Source: Laguncularia racemosa
Taxonomy: Eukaryota; Streptophyta; Magnoliopsida; Myrtales; Combretaceae
Assembly: GCA_037954665.1 (NCBI GenBank)
Contig: JBBMOL010000065.1
Location: 1,116,001-1,180,000, forward strand
Direction: 5' to 3'
Length of the DNA: 64,000 bases
The notes below the pieces were generated by a model that made no database searches, was not told the DNA's origin, and was given only the letters and a program-made list of their open reading frames with translations. Within the stretch, counting starts at the first letter, position 1. Each line of letters begins with the position of its first letter. Of this stretch, positions 12,409-23,895 are shown in pieces. The translations under genes and the position numbers were made by a program.

Positions 12409-12722
12409 AGAAATGATATATTTGGTAATTGAAGTAAAGAGTGGAAATTGATAGAATAAGAAGGAAATGAGTAGAAATATTAAGTGAAATGGGTAGATGG
12501 GGGAAATGAAAGATAATTACAAAATTGTTCTTTATAATAATGTTCATTAAAATAATAGTAAGTGTAATTTTATCCATTACTAACTTTACTTCCTTTTATT
12601 TCTTTCAATTTCCTTCCTATGTTACCAAACATAAAATATAAAATACACTTTATTCCATTTTTACTCATTTTTTTTTCTTTTCTACTCATTCTCCTTTATA
12701 AAAAATTGTCAAACATAATTGT
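12409..12722. mobile_element. Inverted-repeat MITE-like element
   Basis: The left arm (about 12,415-12,480) contains TATTTGGTAATTGAAGTAAAG and AAGGAAATGAGTAG. The right side contains complementary matches: GTTACCAAACATAAA and TTTCAATTTCCTTCC (12,601-12,635), and CTACTCATTCTCCTTT with ATTGTCAAACAT (12,685-12,718). The right arm may be duplicated or nested. There is no coding capacity. Confidence 0.45.
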
Positions 12723-13490
12723 AATGTTGAATTTAATGGGGGTATTTCCTTAAAAGAAAAAAAAAACAATTTTAGCTATAAATGGTATTCATAGCTTTAT
12801 GTTGATTTTGATTTTAATGGGGTAATTTTCAATATTTTTTTATAATGGAGAGATTGTTGTTATGGGCTAAAATGCAATAATAGCTATTTACAAGAATAAT
12901 ACTATAATGAAATTATTATTCTAGTTTTTTAAAATTGACAATATGTTTGGTAAGTCAACAAGAATTGAAGATGGGGAAATAAAAATAAATAAAAAGATAA
13001 GGGCATAAAAATAACTTTTACTTTGTTTTGGATATCTAAGAAGAAAATCAAATTTCATTTTTAGTTTGTAGTTTACATCACCTAAGAAAAATCAACAAAA
13101 GTAAATCGTTAATTAGATAATACTACCCTCTTTTATTTAGTAAATTTAGATGCTATGAGTGTCTTGTAATTTTGAACTTATTCATATTCATTTTCATCAC
13201 TTTTTCTCCTAAAAAAAATTCTAACCATTTTTCTTCATTTCTTATATTTTTACTTTTACATACCAAGTACAAAATTTCAAATAGGAAAAATGATATTTGG
13301 TTTTAGTGAACCTAAGATATGACAATCGGAAAAAGTGATTAACCATATCAAGTGGTCAACCAAATTAAGTGGTCAACTATTTAGTCGATTGAGGTGTATC
13401 TGTGTGAAACTGAAAAAAACCTATAGTAACACTCTAGGGGTGGAATGTCTTAGCTTATTGCAAATTTGACAAGTGACCTAAGAGAGAGAA
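12723..13490. other. AT-rich intergenic DNA
   Basis: No gene or clear repeat was recognised. The right end (13,330-13,490) becomes more balanced in composition and may be part of the copia relic that follows. Confidence 0.4.
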
Positions 13491-13499
13491 TGTTACGCA

Positions 13500-14310
13500 G
13501 GAGTTCACGGCTAGTTGAGGAAGTCATCGATGATTGAAGGAGTTGTGATGCTGTTGTTAGCATTGAGTGGAATTGTAGGTAGTTGTTGAAGAACAACTAC
13601 ACCCCTTGGTTCTAGCATAGTTAAGTCTAAGACCACGACCCCTAAAAGTGTGTGGGATGGCCTGAGTATTAAGGGCTGTAGGTGTAGAGAGGGTATCATC
13701 ATTTGCATCATAGCGTTTCAACCATTGTTCTTGATTGAGTAGCATAGCTTGAACCTTTTTAAAAGTAAGAGGAATTGAGGTGTGAGTGAGGGTGGTGACA
13801 AGGGCATCGTATTGCAGGGAAGACCATGGAAAGCATGAGTGATAAGATAAGTCAAACTAAGGGCCCGTTGATGGAAGTAAGCTGACTAGCAATGAATTTG
13901 AGCTCACCAAGATAATTAGAAACGGAGGTGGTCAACTGGAAATATAGAAGTTGTTGTTTCAATTCCATTTTACAAGCCATGGAATTGTTAATAAATCGTT
14001 GTTTGAGAGCAGCCTAGATTTCATAAGCTGCAATAATGTCATGAATCTCCGTAAATATGTCAGTGGAGATTGTGGCTAATAAGGAAGCATTAAACATATG
14101 GTTAAGCCATAGCCATTGGGCATAAACTAGGTTTAGTATGTGTAGGTTACAAGAAGGATGGATTATTTCACAAGATAGTGAAATGATAAGGCCATCAACG
14201 TATTTATATAGATCCATTGAAATGAGAAAGAAAGTCATCAAGGAGGACCACAGTTGGTAAATTTTCAGCAAAGAGTTTGATAGTAAAAATTTCAAATACA
14301 CTGTTAGGAG
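13500..14310 (-). pseudogene. Ty1/copia gag relic
   Basis: The minus strand carries a decayed copia-type Gag, the structural protein of the retroelement particle. Around 14,230-14,010 it reads DLYKYVDGLI, then W-L-W-L-N-H-M and SLLATISTDIF. Next come AALKQRFINNSMACKMELKQQL and SVSNYLGELKFIASQLTSI. This order and spacing match the plant copia Gag domain (YVDG, then W-x-x-x-D, LLATIS, W-x-x-L, MEL+QQL, YL-ELK-IADQL). In-frame stops occur near 14,011 (where Trp is expected) and below. Protease, integrase and reverse transcriptase are absent. The Pro/Thr-rich open stretch at 14,304-14,684 may be decayed N-terminal or leader sequence. Confidence 0.65.
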
Positions 14311-14939
14311 TAAGGGTGGGTAAAGATATAAGGGAGGTTATATGCTAGAGAATAAAGGGAGGGTAGCTTGGTTAAAGGGAGAGGTGAAGTAGGTAAGATG
14401 TGAGAGGGAAGGGTTAGATGAAAGGGAGTAGAGATGGGTGGTGTACAGTGGGTTGGGGTTAGGGTTAGGGGTAAGAGGTAGGCATAACGATGAAGAGGTG
14501 GACGTGACTCGTGGTTGGAAGGGATGGAGGTAGAGAGACGACTAGAAAAAGGCAAGAGTGGTGTTGCTAGTAGGTTGATTGTCAATGTGGGTGGTTGGCA
14601 CAAGGAGAGAGAATGGGATATCTTGTGTCGAATTATGAAGTTAAATGTATGTGGGGTGGTGGTCGGGTATGACAGTGGGTTCAAAGGTGATGACCGTAGT
14701 GGCTGTTACTACGGTCGAAGAGATGGTGACTCTGGTTGTTGCCATGAAATTGTTTCAAAAAAAAATAAAAAATTAGGATTATCTCATACCTCATTATCTT
14801 TATTGGTAAGACTTGATTTCATAATTCAATATTTGGTGTAATAAAAAATCAATGAATTATCTCTTCCCTTATGTTTTGAATATTTTCAAACCAAGTGTAT
14901 GAGAAATTCTCATCCATGCTTGATTCAAGGGAGATCATC

Positions 14940-15345
14940 GGATTGTCCCAATGGAAGAGTCTACTAAGAGCAAGAACAATAACCAGAAAAGCACATTTTC
15001 TTTGGTATTGGAAATGGCGATTGCAACTTTTGGTTTGACAATTGGCCGGAATACGGGACACTTAGGCCATCTAATAATTCCATCATCGGATATAAGTTTG
15101 GAGAGAGCCAGCGATTATAGGCTGAGCGACCGCTAAAGCATCCTCCTGCTGCATCAACGCTTGGATACAGAATTGGTGAACAAGGTGAGTAAGATCTCCT
15201 TTGATTCAAGTGCTGTAGATAGCACAAAATGGAAGCTATCAAGTGATGGCAAAATTTCAAACAACATATCTTGGAATTTTGTTAGGACTCCACACAGCTT
15301 GCTTCGATTGATTTGTCATGCTTTTGGGGTAAATGCATTCCAAAT
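14940..15345 (+). pseudogene. LINE relic, region near the RT C-terminus
   Basis: Short segments resemble the region between reverse transcriptase and RNase H in plant LINEs. RNTGHLGHLIIPSSDISLERASDYRLSDR (read as blocks) resembles the linker after the Gly-Pro-Leu motif, and VDSTKWKLSSDGKISNNISW resembles the W-K-x-S-x-x-G-x-F-S-x-x-x-x-W motif. Frame changes and stops show decay. It lies on the + strand, opposite to the LINE relic on its right, so it comes from a separate insertion or an inverted piece. Confidence 0.45.
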
Positions 15346-15639
15346 AAAGCTTCAATCTTTCATGATTTCCAGTTTCCATTTATCTAAACTATTCAATCTA
15401 CCTCAGCTAAGACAGCCCAACAACTTAAATCCATTCTATTGTGGTGAACAATGAAATTCTGGGGAAACAAAAAAAAAAAAAAAAATCATATTCCATGTAT
15501 CAGAATTTGATGTATGGCTGTTCAATTTGAATGAAAGTTTTATTTTGGTGCACTTCTTCCCACCAACAAAACACTTGTATATTTTTCATAAAATATATAC
15601 TCCATATCAAAAAGAGTGAAAATATTCTTTCTTTTTTAA

Positions 15640-18350
15640 TAAGCCTCCAGAGATAGCAATTAACAAACAAAACACTTGTAAATGACACGGTAGAGACGAA
15701 ACTGATATATGGATGTTGGGTTGGATCCAATTTTTCTTGCTTTTTTATATTTTTTTGGTAAAATAGAAAATATATTACTTAAAAAAGACATAAGTTCATA
15801 CACTTCACTATGTACACTACTACTAGTATACTCCTCAGTAGTAACAAAAGTGGTGGCAACACGCTTAAAGTCTTTATACAAGCCAAAACCTAATTGATCA
15901 TTACAAAGCAAGAAAATGAGCTCCTTAAGAGGAAACACAAAAAACATATCCTTCACTTCTTCTTGTTGAACTTGTCTAGCTAGCTAATTAGCAATGGAGT
16001 TCATCTTTCTTGGAATAGATTCAATTTTCTTCTCCTAAGGGAGGGATAAGTTTTCCTCACAAGTTGATATGACATTATGATATTTAAGTAGATAATTATA
16101 ATCCTAATAGGTCAAGATATAAACTACTTGATTATCAATGTTTATATGAACTTTCATGAAACCAAGGTTTAAACAATGTAGAACACCCAAGTCTGTTGCC
16201 CATAATTCTGCTGTAAGAACATCAACCTGGCCTTTTTTTTTTTGAAAACCTAAAGATCCATTTGCCATTATGATCACAGATAACACCCCCCTATAGTTGC
16301 AGCTCTTGCATGTTGTAGTACCAAACCATTTGTCTACATATTTTATCCTCTGTTATTTTTTAATATATGCCTAATATTTATATGAACACTTCTATAATTT
16401 GGATTAGAAATTGCAGTATTCTTATGAAACCATATCTTCTATAAGGTAATGGCAAAAAGAAACTATTTTGGAGGAGTATTCAAAGAATAGTTTCTTTTAC
16501 TAGTTACACAATTCCGTCTCATCCTATTATTAAAGTCATTCGAATCCTAGTATCTTCTTTGTTAACTGTTTTTGAATCTTGTATTATTTCCTTGATTTAC
16601 TGGCAAAGATAAAAAAAAAAAAAATATGCCATAAATTTTCATCCACTTTATGGCAATGAGGGTAGCTAGCATCCAATTTGATCTTCTTGTTTTGTAGCAT
16701 TGATGTTATTGGTAAACTATTATTGTAATCTCCATAGGAACAACTTGACTTTTGGTGGGAAAATGCTTCACCAAATCCATTCCCAAGATTGCTTGTTAGT
16801 ATGTGTTGATGTTATCATTTCAGCATATATATCTTTAATTGATGGTTGAATTCTCATATGATTAAACATGCTTTGTTGGTCTTAAGTAAAACTGTTTAAC
16901 ATAATTTGTCCAAAAGTATTCAATAGGAGATTTGAAATCAAGAAACCTATTTTCTCTTCTTTCCACTCAAGTTTTGATATCCAACAATCTCTAACGATTA
17001 GTAATATTGCCACTTTATTTAACAAACCATGAATTAGCTCTCTAGCCATAGTTATGTTACTCTAAATGTTTGCTTTGAAATTAGTTTTCTGGCCATTACC
17101 CAAGATAATATAACTATTATTCTTTTTGTCCTTTAGATTTTGACACAATTGTTTCATCAAGGGAGAAGCCTTGCTTGATTGCATAGATTCTTTTCTTTAA
17201 AAGAAACATTTATATTTTGTTGCAAGTAATTTGACCTAGAGTATTCTTTTATTTTCTAGTTCCAAGCATATTTTAATAAGATAAGCTTTTTGTTTCCTGA
17301 TTCAACCAGTTCAAGTCCTCCTTGATTGGTTTAGTTATGGTATGCCAATTGATCCAATGTGTTTTATGTTATTCCTCTTTACCATTTCATAGAAAATTTT
17401 TAGTTTGGTCAAGTTTTATTATAATCTTCTTTGGCAACATCTCTATTGCATATACTATTAACAACTTAATCTACTTCATAGGAAAATTCAAATTGATCAA
17501 GGACTAGCGGATGTGTTCCCATTCTATTGTGTCATAAGCTTTCTCTAAATCTAATTTGATTACCATCCATTGCTTCCTATTTCTTTTGTTATTGCAAATG
17601 TGCAGTATTTCAATTAAGAGAATAATGTTATCTGCTACCTTTCTTTGTAAACAAACCTTGCTTGTCCTAGATGGATCGTGTTGTCTAAAAAAGGTCTTGA
17701 CCGATTGACTAAGATCTTAGCAAAAATCTTATAAACAATTGTACATAAGCCAATTGGCTTATATTGTTTTATTGATTCAGCTATTCCCTGTTTGGGAATA
17801 AGGACCAATTGGGTGTGATTTAGCTGTTCAAGTATTTTTTTTCATTCTCAAAACATTTCATTAACAAATTATCAACAAATTTACCTACAATTGTCCAATT
17901 TTTATGATAAAAGAAAGCATGTACTCCATCCTTACCAAGAGCTTTCTAAGGACCTATAGATTTTAACGCCTCCCAAATTTCTTTACTTGAAGGGGGGGCA
18001 TTAAGAAGTTAATGATGTTGGTTTTCTAAACCACTTTTCAAATAAACAGGAATCGGATGTTCTCTACTTTTAGGAGATGTCCTAGATTGAAATAATTGTT
18101 TAAAGTAGGTTAGAATAATATTTTGGATTTCCTAATTGATCATAGGACCAATATCCATATTCATTCTTGATTGCTAAAATTTTGTTTTTTGATCTTTGGG
18201 TTAGAACTAGAAAATGATAATATCTAGCATTTCATTCTCTATATTGAATCCATTTGACTCTTGACTTCATCTTACACAAGCTCTCTTCCCAATCAAGTAT
18301 TTGATTTAGTTCTCTCCTTAGCCTATTCCATTCATAGATGTTCTAAGGAT
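15640..18350 (-). pseudogene. LINE (non-LTR retrotransposon) relic: RT, zf-RVT, RNase H
   Basis: Read on the minus strand, the family order is visible. First is a linker with KWIQYRE and ARYYHFL (about 18,250). Next comes KALGKDGVHAFFYHKNW, matching the PGPDG...FF...W motif of LINE RT (about 17,950-17,890). Then ISLCTIVYKIFAKILVNR-like sequence (about 17,740) and VIKLDLEKAYDTIEW (about 17,560), which holds the first catalytic Asp. Further on are W-V-K-L-L-A-T-K-Y (about 17,240), FPPKVKLFLW (about 16,750) and an RNase H fragment VLTAELWATDLGVLHCLNLG (about 16,220), ending in LARQVQQEEV (about 15,980). Many stops and shifts make it a pseudogene. The interval that should carry the second catalytic motif (Y/F-A-D-D) is missing, so the core was deleted internally. 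The 5' ORF1 and endonuclease are also absent, as is usual for 5'-truncated LINEs. Confidence 0.75.
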
Positions 18351-18756
18351 CACAAGTAGGCTATCGCACAATAGATATAAAAAATATGGTCGTTGGTTGG
18401 CTAGTAAACCACAAGTCCTCTGAACCAAAAGAAAGCACCCCAATTGCATAATCGGGCTTACACTCACATTATCCAGTAAATTATATAAATTACTTTTGAT
18501 AATTTTAAAAATTATATTAACATCCTAAAAGAGCAATAATAAAATTATATTAACATCTTATGGCAAAATAATTAAACAAAAACATATGAAATTAAAAGCT
18601 AATAAAAAAAAATAAAAAGAGCGGATAATAAAAAGGTTAAAGGCAGAAAAGAATAATAAAAAAAAAATTAAGGTAAATCTGTTCTTTTAAAAAAAGCAAT
18701 AATAATAATAATATTAACACGACATATGAATAAACTACCATCATTTTGCGACTTGA

Positions 18757-18890
18757 CCACCGTATCACCACCAAGCCAGCCCCACCCACTCTTTCTTCTT
18801 CCCCTTAGGAAACCAAACAAAATGCCTCGTCCAAATTTTCATGTTGTAGCACCAATTTGTACGTGCTTTCATATGAATTCATATGACTGC
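18757..18890. repeat. Dispersed repeat Z (partner at 46,436-46,806)
   Basis: The stretch reading CACCAAGCC, CCCCACCCACTCTTTCTTC, TTCCCCTTAGG, AATGCCTCGTCC and AGCACCAATTTGTACGTGC recurs at 46,436-46,552 in the same orientation at roughly 85-90% identity by eye. The match continues at ATATGAATTCATATGAC, which in the other copy lies about 235 bp further on. In both places it is beside a LINE relic. Confidence 0.7.
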
Positions 18891-18899
18891 TGGTTAAAC

Positions 18900-20225
18900 G
18901 ACGACCAAAACAATAAAATAAACAAGAAGAGAGAATTAATATAAAACTACTACATGCTAAAATTTCAAAAACTAGTATGGTTATTCCCAAAGATGAATTT
19001 TCCTCTGGTTTCGTGTGGGTATGTACTCCCCCAGTCCCATTTCTTCCATGGATATCCATATGGAATTGCATAAACATCAAATGACACGGACTAGCTAGTA
19101 ATCCTTTATGCCGCCGGTTCCCCATCATGCACTGATGAGAAATTTATGACATAATCTCTCATGATGTGAAAAAAATAAAATTTGTCTTATGTATCTCCCA
19201 CAAGAAAAAAGATTTATTAATTGAGATATACTATATATTATATATACGTGATATATGAATATCAATAAAATTTTAATATATATAACAATAAAATAGATAG
19301 TTTTTAAAATAACTACCATAATGTATTTTATATAAATTATATATATTAAAATTTTATTGATATATATTAACCTTTTTGGGCTAGTGATTACAAATTAGCA
19401 ACATAATATGCTTTATCATGAGCTTTGTCTATATATATATATATATATACTCTGAATAACACTAACTATTACTTAAATTTGACTTAGTTTCATGATTTCC
19501 TTGAATTAAATATTATGAAACTCAAACTTTACTTAAACTAAAGTCTAATAAAGTCTAAGTATATATTGAACCGAATCCAAATTAGCTCATCGGTAAATTT
19601 GATTTAACAATAGTTATAATTTTGAGCATTGTGATAAGAATAGAAAATTTAAAAGTAGTTGGTAATGGGGGAAATTTCCATTTCTTGTAGAGAAAATAGT
19701 ACCTTTAAATCTAAAATATACTAATCTCAAGAAGCATGTAGAGACTTTCTTTCTGATTGCATGCTGATGCTTTTTATTTTTTATTTTTTAGCGTTTCTTT
19801 AAATTTGCAAGTGTTTTAATGTGTTTAAATTACTGGAAATCTTAGATGTATCTCATTTGTATTTTGATTTTCTTTTTATTAACTCTTATTTTGGGGTAAT
19901 TATAGCCTCCCATTTGTTGCTCTTCCAATTCTTGGTTTTTATTTTTTATTTTTTGGGCAATTATAGCCTCCCAATGTTGTTTGACTAATGTCAGGTGAAA
20001 GAAAGAAAGAAAGAAAGAAAGGAAGGAAGAAACAGATGCTTAATGGAAGGTAAAGAAAGGATTTTTGCTGGTCAAATAGAATATTAGAAAAAGGAAAAGA
20101 AAGTAGCAGGTGATTGGAGGGCAAAGTTTCTAATGTAAGGCAGAGAGTTTAATAGGTTGTCTCTATCTAGACAATTAGACTCAATGACTACTCCAAAACT
20201 ACCTTTACAGTTTTCAGTTTACTAT
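18900..20225. other. Intergenic DNA upstream of MYB copy A
   Basis: No coding signal is supported. A TA microsatellite lies at about 19,429-19,449 and a GAAA/GGAA microsatellite at about 19,997-20,030. The 107-codon open frame at 18,805-19,128 on the minus strand has no recognised resemblance. The duplication shared with MYB copy B does not extend into this stretch. Confidence 0.5.
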
Positions 20226-20400
20226 CTGTGAAAGGAGAAAGAATCTTAAAACTTAAGCCTAGACGAGGAACAGACAACAACTGGTCGATTGCTCCGGACT
20301 TGCCTTTCGATTGTCTTCTCCACGAGGGGCCACCTTACCGTTGATTCACTCCTGTTAATAACAACTTTTGTTTTGGGTGGTGGGTGTGGGGTTTGTAAAT

Positions 20401-20410
20401 CTATAAATAG
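20401..20410 (+). promoter_or_regulatory. TATA box of MYB copy A
   Basis: CTATAAATAG stands 110 bp before the ATG and is followed by a CT-rich leader. Compared with copy B, about 47 bp of extra sequence (about 20,354-20,400) lies directly upstream of this box. Confidence 0.65.
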
Positions 20411-20519
20411 CGACTTCACAAACCACATTTCTCAATTGTCTCTCCTCTCTCTCGACACACACGATTCCTTACTCATCGTTCTTGTATTGCCTTACCTTTC
20501 TGATCTTTTAGCGAAGAAC

Positions 20520-22788
20520 ATGTCTCAAGCCGAAAGCGGCAGTAGCGGCGGCGGCCGAGGCGGAGAGTTCATGCTATTTGGAGTCAGAGTGGTGGTGGAT
20601 TCTATGAGGAAGAGTGTGAGCTTAACCGATTTGTCCCAGTACGAACTTCTTCCTCAAGATGTGAACAACGTGACGGTTTCTCATAAGGTTGACGATGATA
20701 TGGATCATAAGAACAAGGAAGATCTCACCGCTGGTTATGATTCCTCTGACGACGTACTCCACCCCACCACCGGCCCCTGTGGTGGTGGTAGTACTAGCCG
20801 CCACTGTAAGCGAGGTTCGACTCCATAAATACACATATACATCTATACACACACACATATACACACACACACAGAGGTATTCATCGTAGAGAATAATGCA
20901 GTGATATTGTTACTGATCTGGTTTTGATCGTCAATAGTTTCAAACTTTCATTTTTTATTTTCATATTCAAATTAAAATTTTGAAGTCGATGCTGTTTTGA
21001 TCTTTATGGTTTATGTGGATTGGAGTTAGGAGTTTCATGGACAGAGGAAGAGCACAAGCTGTTCTTGCTTGGATTGCAGAAAATAGGAAAGGGGAACTGG
21101 AGAGGGATATCTAAGAACTACGTGAAAACGCGAACTCCCACACAGGTCGCCAGTCATGCTCAGAAATATTTCCTCCGCCAAAGCAACCAAAATCCCCGTC
21201 GTCGCCGGTCTAGCCTCTTCGATATCACCACCGAAACAGTAAGCCATTCCATTGGTTTTGTTGTTACAACTTTCAAGTTTCTTTCAAAGTACATTTGTTC
21301 TGCGGGAAACGTTTTCGAACTTGTTTCGTCATTTATTATCATCAAAGTTTTAGTATTATCAAATATGCTGTAGCACGCCAAGGGTTAGCAGTGACGGGCC
21401 ACTTTTCGCGCCGAGTGATAGTAGAAGGTAACCGTTAGTCAATGGTGGTAGTTAACCATCATAAAATGTGTTAGTTAAAACCGATATAGATTTTTAAAAG
21501 GAGAGAATCGTTTTCCTCATTCTCGAGCGAGACAAAAGTTATAATTTTCGGGGCCCTCTTGCTGATATAGAGAATCGGGTTATCTTGTAAAGCTCTAGCA
21601 AACAGCTTCTAGGATACTTTCAACTTGCGTATGTATTTTCTTTTGATTTTTTTTAAGGATAAGGAAATCAGATACAAAGAAGATACTGAAAAGATGGGAC
21701 AAGGCAACAAATTCCTATTCCCCTATCAAATCTAAAGGATAAAACGATACAGGTAAACTTGACTTTTTATTACTTGAGGGGGTACGAAAGTTGACTTCAC
21801 TACTGTTTTTCATGCCTGAATTGTCTCGGTAACCGGAAAACTTTTGCAGCATCATTGACACTTTACTTGTTTATTACATGTTATAGACTTGACTTGCTGT
21901 CGTTTGCCCTGAAAATCAAAGAAACATATCATATGATAAGTAGAATCTGTGGGTTGAGTTTCTTGGTAGTGGAAAAGTTGACTTCTACTACTTGGGAATC
22001 CCTTTTTCTTGTTGGGTTAAGTTTACGGTTTGGTCGAACGGACAGTACTATCATTAATTAATTTGACCTGTTGAAATCAGCTTTCGAAATGAATTGTTAG
22101 AATTCGATAGCTGATTTTAACGGTCAAATCGCACACTGGTCGGTTCAGCTGACGGAATCTTACTAAAAAGTCCCCTCATTTGTCACCACTTGCAACGAGA
22201 AATAAAAAGCTAACGTCCCAGTTGCATATCCTCTTTCTCTTGAGAGCTGTTCGGAATTTGTGATTAATTACAGGCTTGTTTTGTACATGCTGTTCTTATT
22301 TGTTCCTTCAATCGAAATCGGATACTGAGGCAGTAGAGATAATGAATACATGTATTGGTTTATTCAGTCTGCTTCTAATCACCATCTCCGTGTTTTACAA
22401 TCAACACAAGGTCACAGGACATGCACCTCCATGTACACCAATAACAGCACCACCCGGAACATTCAACATTACCGGACTCTCAGCCACACCCTCTGACGAT
22501 GCAGTTGCTCCGTCAGCGGTTCCACCGCCGGAGAATCAGCTTTTTGATAGGACTTGTGGACAAGGCAAGCAGGTTAATCCCTGGACAGATGATAGAGCCG
22601 GTTCTACTCCGATTTGGCCCATAAATCATCGCTCCTCTTCCTCTAAATCTGATCTTAACTTGTCTTTGAGACCAATGGTGGATTCGTCGGCCCTGTCCCT
22701 CGAGTTGTCTTTGCCTTCGGATGACGGTGAGCCGCCTTCGTCTTGGCTCTCTGTTTTCGAGCTGGATAATGCGGTTAGCGTATCATGA
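20520..22788 (+). CDS. SHAQKYF-class 1R-MYB transcription factor, copy A
   Basis: Predicted nuclear DNA-binding regulator of 293 residues. Exons are 20,520-20,814, 21,030-21,238 and 22,411-22,788, with GT-AG junctions in compatible phases. Exon 1 has a Gly/Ser-rich start, the LFGV motif (FMLFGVRVVVDSMRKSVS, about residues 18-35) and an acidic linker. Exon 2 gives the MYB repeat GVSWTEEEHKLFLLGLQ..GNWRGIS..TRTPTQVASHAQKYF, then an RRRRSSLFDI basic patch. Exon 3 ends with SDLNLSLRP and LSLELSLPS, both L-x-L-x-L (EAR) motifs that typically recruit TOPLESS-type corepressors. An N-terminal CCHC knuckle seen in some relatives is absent. Family knowledge suggests a transcriptional repressor resembling Arabidopsis At1g19000/At1g74840/MYBD; this assignment is inference from motif order. 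Ser replaces the usual Pro in GVPW, Asn replaces Asp in GKGDW, and Cys replaces Arg in the RHRKRG equivalent. Intron 1 carries a CA repeat (20,828-20,876). Confidence 0.9.
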
Positions 22789-23138
22789 CAGTTATCAGGG
22801 ATGGTGTACGATACATGACTTCATTGAAAATTAGGCTAGAAGCATCAATCTACTTCTTCTCCCTTTTTTATTGTGTCAAGGACAAATGAACAGAATCGTT
22901 GTAATATATCTCAACAAGTTCCAACGTATGTAATAATCTCTCTCGAGTTATGATGACTAGAAGTGTAAATACACCAAACCGACTCGCAACCGTGGGGCTT
23001 GACTTGAACTTCAATCTAAATTTCGTTAAGAAGTAAGTCGCCTTTTTAATAATAGTAAATCGAGTTTAGCTATGCAAACTCAATCGAGCATTAACTTTGA
23101 AATTTCAAGTTAAGCTCCCAAACTCAATCCTCTTTATA

Positions 23139-23205
23139 AAAGAAATGCACCTACTAAACGATGCTTATTCGTAGATACGATAGTTCATAGCTCAAAATTT
23201 CAATT
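23139..23205. repeat. Repeat segment U (partner at 30,197-30,262)
   Basis: AAGAAATGCACCTACTAAACGATGCTTATTCGTAGATACGATAGTTCATAG-type sequence, read in pieces, recurs at 30,197-30,262 with a few substitutions. It abuts the right edge of the MYB duplication here, but no equivalent follows MYB copy B. Confidence 0.7.
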
Positions 23206-23736
23206 CATAACTAATTGTAAAACCCGGCTAAAAATAAATAATAATAATAAATAAAACAAATAAAATAATATCACAAGAAATTCTGCCAGAAGTCCAAAAG
23301 TTTAAAACACAAAAGGGGCTAATGTATCTTTTCCTTCTCTCTTTTTCCTTTTTTTTTCTTTTCTTTTCATGCATTCGTTCATCTTGATATTAAATTTCAA
23401 GATAAGTGCACGTTTCCAACATGTTTTCTTGCATTTTCCAACATGTTTTCTTGAAATTAAATAAGATTAAAACTAGGATTTATGGAATTGGTTACATAAA
23501 AAAGAATTGAAATATGGATAAAACACTTTGATAATTAAACTAACAATTTTGTGAAATCAAATTTATATGATATTGATTAAGACTTACAGATTTGAATTCG
23601 ATTTTATGTGAATAAGCAAATTTTTAAGGTGGGTACTATACTGCTTGTTTGATGATTATGCATATTAAGTTAGATAAAACTTGACTAATGAATATTCTGA
23701 TGATTAATTGATGTACTATTTGTGCTTGTTATCATG
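23206..23736. other. AT-rich intergenic DNA
   Basis: No gene was recognised. A short direct repeat occurs at 23,415-23,455: TTTCCAACATGTTTTCTTG, then again after a few bases. Confidence 0.5.
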
Positions 23737-23895
23737 AGCTATGGTCCAATTGTAATCAATGTAATTGTTGATACCAGTTGGGGTCTAACTATGATAAGTG
23801 CAATCGCTGTTATGGGCTGCAATCCAATTGTAATTGATGTCATTAGTTGATATGGGTAGTGGTCTAACTTTAATTGTTCATACGATATTATGCTG
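23737..23895. repeat. Imperfect tandem repeat, period about 78 bp
   Basis: Two adjacent units share TCCAATTGTAAT..ATGT, then GTTGATA and GGTCTAACT, with the first CCAATTG at 23,745 and the second at 23,823. A partial third unit may start at CTGTGGTTCATT (about 23,892). Confidence 0.7.

Larger units (their letters stand above)
20226..23140 (+). repeat. Segmental duplication containing MYB copy A
   Basis: This segment matches 59,775-63,225 in the same orientation. Homology includes about 290 bp of promoter and 5' UTR, all exons, both introns, and about 350 bp of 3' flank (for example AGTGTAAATAC..CTAA/CAAAC, TTAAGAAGTAAGTCGCC or ATCAAGAAGTAGGTCAC, and AACTCAATCCTCTT). The left edge is near AGAAAGAATCTTAAAACTTAAGCC and the right edge near AACTCAATCCTCTT. 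The presence of both introns rules out retroposition. Confidence 0.9.

Noticed and set aside
14450..14476. GGGTTAGGGTTAGGG-like, telomere-type sequence
   Set aside because: Only two or three units, and plant telomeres use TTTAGGG. It lies in the purine-rich strand of the decayed copia leader/gag region and is explained by low complexity.
14304..14684. 126-codon Pro/Thr/Ser-rich minus-strand frame
   Set aside because: Strong composition bias from a purine-rich opposite strand. It sits just upstream of the copia gag relic and has no domain resemblance.
20622..20870. Minus-strand frame opposite MYB exon 1 (and its copy B equivalent)
   Set aside because: A shadow of the real exon and the CA repeat on the other strand. 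It has no family resemblance.
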